Notes under the pieces: model-generated
What the model was told of the DNA's origin: nothing
Database searches by the model: none
What the model saw: the letters and a program-made list of their open reading frames with translations, nothing else
Origin: Chamaea fasciata
Lineage: Eukaryota > Chordata > Aves > Passeriformes > Sylviidae
NCBI GenBank assembly: GCA_029207755.1
Contig: JARCOQ010000006.1
Span: 70,158,093 to 70,222,092 of the forward strand
DNA length: 64,000 nucleotides
Reading direction: 5' to 3'
Translations under genes and position numbers: made by a program
Part shown: piece by piece, positions 59,011-64,000 of the stretch
How the letters are laid out: every line of letters begins with the position of its first letter
How positions within the stretch are numbered: position 1 is the stretch's first letter

Positions 59011-62000
59011 CCATAGCAACAGCGGCTCAGGAATGGGGCTGCTGCTTTTTTTTTTCGTAAAGAAATTCTTCCCGGCCTTCTTCCCCGGCTCCTGCATGTG
59101 CACACTCATGAATAAGCGGGAATGGGGCTGGGATTCCTGCTCCAGAGTGATGCGTGCTGAAGGAGAAAGGACCTTTTAGAGCTCAGCTTGGGTTTGGTTT
59201 GGTTTGGGGAGGCGTTTTCCTTTCTGTGCTGGGCCATGAGCCCACGTGTGTGATTTATTGTTAATTGCCAAAATCTTGTTCCATTCAAATCAAGTGTGTA
59301 CCTGTGTTTGCCATGAGGTCGGTAAAGTCTCCAGTGGATGTGCAACCACTTTACTCTCCTCAATGAGAGATCACTTCTGCCTTGTTATTACAAGTATCAA
59401 GGTTATAACTGATGTAAATAATCCCGGTGTGCTGATTTGTTGTGCCCATCATTTTCTTCCACCCCACAGCTCTTCTTTTGTGGCTGAGGGGTTTTGCTGC
59501 ATCCATGAAGGGGTGGGACCAGATTCTCTGAAGATACAGGTAGCTCAGCATCACTGGTGGTACTGAGAGATGCCAACTTTTGTTCCAGGGAAGATTTTGC
59601 CGCGTAGGAACTCAGTCTCCTGTTCACCAGTGTGAGGTGGTGTGCCATGGGGAAGGGTTGGTGCTGAAAGAGCCTTTATTCTGTCAGCAGGGGCAGGAAC
59701 AGACTGTCAGTCTATCTGAATGGTTTTACTCCTTCCTTTCCCCTGGAAATTCCCTTCTGAAATGCAGATTTCTCCTCTCCCCACACCTTAGCCTTTTTTT
59801 CCTGCTGTCAAGCAACTGAGGCCTCATTCCTGCGAATTGCTCAACCTCTCGCTGTGACTCAGCAAAGTGGATTGTTTTTAAGTGTTTTAGTTCCCTTCAG
59901 ATGAGCACTTGTAAGTTGTAAATTTACGCGAGCATTTCAAGAGGTTTGACTTGAGACATTCAGGAGTTAGGGGTATTTAACTTTCCCAAACAGTGTGTTG
60001 GTTTCTTTTCTAGTATTTTATTTCCATGCCTAACAGCATGCAATAAATACCAAAACTTGCAGAGAAGCCCCCATGGACAAGAGAGGATCCCAGAACTGGC
60101 AGTTTCGTGCCCTCCGCAAAGAGATGTCACGAAGAGGAGAGGGGAGGAAACCCACTAGTTTTTCCCCCAGTGCTCAGGGCTGTGTTTGAAGCTGGGCACA
60201 CAGCTACGGTGGCTTGATCACAGGGAGCAGGGTACAATTTCAGTGAAAGCTGATATGTACAGGGAGGAGGGATAAAACTCTCCCTATTACAGGTATTTAT
60301 TATCACTTGACAGCTGTCAGTTTGCAGTAGGGGATTTGCCTTCCTGTCAGCTCTCTGAGAACCAGATATATTTGCCTAAGGTTGTAGGGAAGGATAGAAA
60401 TCCTGCTTTCAAGCACAGGTATCATTTAACCGTGATAAGAAGGCAGGTAAAGCATTTCTTCTGAAAGACGGCTGTGGAGAACAGGGGAGTAAAGTCTTTC
60501 TGGCCCTGCCCAGATGGGAAAAAACAAGTCATTAAAATCTGATACCTACCTGCTTTTAATGAGAGAAATGTTGTTCGAAGAAATAATCTCAGTCCTATCA
60601 CCACCGGACTATTTTCAGGAGCCATTAGCCTTTCACCTCCTCATATGTTTTATCTCTTACTTTTGATCTCATTCAGGGAAAACGGCAGTGGCTGCTGCAA
60701 CCAGAGCTTTGGGCTTTAATCAGGAGCTTACTCAGTCACAGCCGCGCTCTTTGCAGCCGTCCTTCCCAGTAAATGACCCCCAAAAAGCCATGGGGAGTGG
60801 GGTGGAGAAAGCAGCAGTTAAAATCCAGCCCTTGGTGTCTTCAGTCATGTTTAGTTCTTCACTGAGCCAGCATGGGTATTCTTACGGGTTCTGCAATGCT
60901 CCCTTCCTCTTCAGCCTCTTCTCCCGCCCCAGGAACTCTTGCACAGCTACTGGGGACAGGGGACTGTGAGCTGCCAGCCTGAACTACAGGCACAAGGCAA
61001 TTGTTTTCTTGGCTGGAAAAAGCAGAGAGCGAGAGCCAGCTGTGGAGGGATGTTCTGAGCTGCACTGAGCAGTCACAGACTCTGGCTCAGTTTAACTGTA
61101 GCCCGACATCACGTTGTATCTTTGCTGTATTCTCGACCTAAAAGCTGTTGTAGTGTAGAATAAGATCCTTGATCCAGGCACGGATGCTCCCACAGTCCCC
61201 CAGCTGGAAGGGAAAGAAGCCGAGTTGGGTTGTTTTGGTTTTGGACAGTGGGATCAGCAAAGGAAGGCTGTAGATGTCCGAGGGCTGTTAAGGTTCAATC
61301 TCATCCTTTCTGTTCAGTGTTTATCACAAGTTTTGTTCTTTGCACCATTCAGAATAACACTTTAAAACAAAACCAGAAATGTAGGCTTGAGACAGTTTGA
61401 GTCTTCTGGCTTATTCTGCCCAGGAGCCCCCTTCTCCCTATAACATGTTGCTGCTGTTGTTGCTGTTCCTGCACTGCAACATGTCTCCAGAATCAACAAT
61501 GTTCTTCAATATTTTCTGCCTCAGCTCCAAAATGCTGCATTGGATGGTCTTTGATGCTGATTTTTTTTCCTTGCATCTGTTTAATTCAGACCAGGATCCA
61601 TTTTAATACCAACCCAGTTTGATTTCAAAAGTTATCCATCATCAGTGTGTGAGGATAAACAGAAATGAGTGAAAGAAGAGCGTGAATTATAAAGGAGATG
61701 TAATACATACGCATTTATTTGGGCGCTGCTTGTCCATATTTATTTCTTCTCTTTATCTGTGGATATCAAAAGCACCAAAAAATGCCAGGAATGCCACATG
61801 CCATTGAAGTCCTCCTGATGGGACGTTCAGAGCAACCCACGGCAACAGCCGTACCGCCTATTTATCCTGAAGCAGAAAATTGTACACGGCCCAGGACAAT
61901 GCCCGACGTCACCGACCGACACGGGGGCCACGTCTCTGTCACGGTGGGAACCGTCCCTGCGCTCCCCTGGGCTGCTTGTGTGCACAAGAATCATGCTTAT

Positions 62001-64000
62001 CATATTGCTGTAACACAGCACTTTGCATCTAATTTAAGCAATACTGGGGCTTTTGTTTGTCTCACGAGGTCTAACCTGGAGACAAAAGCCGTGGTCCAGC
62101 CTGAAGGTTATGAGACGTTACCAGACATTCGTGTTCACACATACACGCTCGGTCAGAGGAATTTATGGCCATTACCATGTTCTCTAATGAGTACAAAATG
62201 AGACCATTACATATTCACATAATTAGTTTGACAGATTTTCATTTAAATATAAAAAGACTTCTAGTCTTCAGAGAACAAAAGGAGGGGTTTGTTTCCAGGG
62301 CAGTTTTTGACTCGGCTTTGCTGGAGCAGGAGGTTGGGAGTGACAACTGAGGGGAGACAATTTAGTGTGAATAATTCTCAGCTTTTGATTTCATGTTGCC
62401 ATTTCTTTGCTGCTTTTCCAGTTCCCCTGGAGCATCTTGAGGAGACTTGTGTGATGGGGCCTTTCAAGTGCAGCCAGGAAAGCCCAAGTGTCATTTTTTG
62501 TTCTTGGATATTTGAGCATCAGAGAAAAAGATGTGGTATTTTTTATTAATTTACTTAGAGTGATTTCTCTTTGGAAAGGTTAGCAACAGCTTGCCAGCTT
62601 GCTCTGTACCTTTTCCCATGCCTTTTTCACACCTCTTTTACCTGTGGTCACTTGTCCTTGAGGTTATCTTTTTGTATTTCAAATGCTCTGCTGGCATCGC
62701 TTCAGCTGGGCTTTTCCTTAATTGGCTGGAATATGCAGCTTCTGCAGGCGCTCATAGAGGAGCACTTGCTTAATTTCATGCCTGGGTTTTAGAGGCCACA
62801 TCTTGGCCTGGCCATCTCAGCACGATGAGCACTAAACGTGACACATTCCAAGCAGGAATTCTTAAAAGTCAACGTGAGGTGTCCTCCTAAGACCCATGTA
62901 TGTACCCAGTGTATCCAGACCGAACCCCCTTGGATTATGGTAGATTCGGATTGCCTTAGGCTTGGGTTCTACAGTAGTAAAACTGAGTAGTGCCCTTAGA
63001 CCATGTCAAGTTCCTGTGGTTCATGGTGTGCGTCTGTGGGGCCACTCACCTTTGTGTAACCAGCCCACGTCCTTATCGGAGCTGACAACGTTTGTTCCTA
63101 CACAGGGGTTACATGCTGGGAGCCAGGACTAAGCGCACAGCTACTTTATTTGCACATCTAAGTGCCTCTTGGACGATGCTGGCAAATTCCAGGACGCTTG
63201 ACGTTCTCTGTGGCATTTCAAAAAACAGCTTTAGTGTGAGAAGATCTTGAGCAAAATCCGCACAGGCTCAGTTGGGGCACTTCCCAGCCCTCCCTTTAAC
63301 CGGGAAATGCTCAGGGCCCACTTGGCCTTTGGGTTGCTATGAATGTCCCATCCCAGGATGTGCCCACCATACACTGTGCCCAGCTGAGAGTTGGAAAAAT
63401 TTTATTCACGTGTCGCACGTAATCACGCTGTGGAAATAGAGCTGTAGAGAGCAACAAGGCATTTTGTGACTTCCATGTGCTAAATCCTCAGGAGGGCCTT
63501 ATGTTCATCACCTGAGAAACGCCTCTGCCTTGTTCTTCCTGGACATTGCCAAGTAAAAAGTGTCCTTTGCCCACGCCAAGTGCGAATATAGTGCATTTGT
63601 GTTTCGTTCGGGATCCAAGCACTTTTATTCTATGTTTTTTTAGCTCTGTTGTCCTTGTCTGGCATAGACTTTTTAAAATGATGTCATGGAAAGGAGTTTG
63701 GGCTTAACGATGAATTAGTGTTATTGGAATTTGAACTGCTCTTGTTTTTCAAGTTATTCTTATCAGAGAGGCCTTGTTTCTGGAAGGGGAACAGCGGTGG
63801 CTCCGTTCAGTAAAGCTGACAAAGCAGGAAACAATCACCAGCCCTTCACAAAATCCTAGCTGAACATTTACTTAGAGCCGCAGTGGGAGAGACCCAGACC
63901 CATAAATCAATGCATTAAACCTTCAGACATGAGTTTTTAAAACCTCTCAGGCATTTCTTTTTCCTGCTGCTCTCAAGAAGTCTTTTAAAGGCACAAGCTT
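59011..64000. other. SHROOM3 intron 2, distal part
   Basis: No exon was recognised up to the end of the window. An AT-rich unique block at about 62000-62280, with TAATTAG and TTGACAG cores, may be a conserved non-coding element. A plus-strand frame of 160 codons at 61719-62201 lacks similarity and splice context. SHROOM3's large proline- and serine-rich exon is not in the window. Confidence 0.6.

Noticed and set aside
61719..62201. Plus-strand 160-codon frame in SHROOM3 intron 2
   Set aside because: No splice context or similarity; it overlaps a block that looks more like a non-coding element.
1..64000. CRISPR array, bacterial operon or other prokaryotic system
   Set aside because: Intron-exon structure, CR1 repeats and SHROOM3/CCDC158 exons show vertebrate nuclear DNA; no regularly spaced repeats were found.

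Overview
The window is vertebrate nuclear DNA, and almost certainly from a bird. Coding sequence is short and split into exons with GT-AG borders, introns run to tens of kilobases, and the only recognisable interspersed repeats are 3' ends of CR1 LINEs, which are typical of birds. Gene order also fits: CCDC158 on the minus strand lies head to head with SHROOM3 on the plus strand, as at human 4q21.1. The exact species cannot be read from the sequence.

Layout. (1) Positions 1 to about 8.9 kb hold CCDC158 on the minus strand, a coiled-coil protein gene. About ten exons can be aligned, in order, with the human protein as I recall it. The copy looks damaged: one exon has an in-frame TGA and an out-of-phase acceptor, another has an internal frameshift, and several coiled-coil exons expected between the detected ones were not found. 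I read it as a decaying or recently lost gene, although many exons are still open and conserved. (2) A CpG island at about 8.4-9.05 kb is the likely shared divergent promoter. On its plus-strand side are a 63/64-bp tandem duplication and two phase-compatible putative exons (9419-9608 and 11106-11164) of an unrecognised transcript. They may be upstream exons of SHROOM3 or a separate small gene. (3) The first coding exon of SHROOM3 is at 15195-15359 (probable exon start 15092), and the second is at 47252-47406. Together they encode the N-terminal PDZ domain. The intron between them is about 32 kb and holds CR1 fragments, homopolymer tracts, a GGGA array and a CpG-rich pocket. (4) Beyond 47.4 kb is SHROOM3 intron 2, which runs past the end of the window. 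It contains a second CpG island with a strong splice donor (about 55.5-55.86 kb), a good candidate for the promoter of the PDZ-less short isoform known in mouse, and a further CpG-rich block at about 58.8-59.0 kb. The large central exon, ASD1 and ASD2 lie outside the window.

Function. SHROOM3 is an actin-binding, ROCK-recruiting driver of apical constriction in epithelia. CCDC158 is a poorly characterised coiled-coil protein. The two share only the intergenic promoter region. No RNA gene, CRISPR array or bacterial-type feature was found. Most of the window is ordinary intronic DNA. Human comparisons were made from memory and not by alignment.
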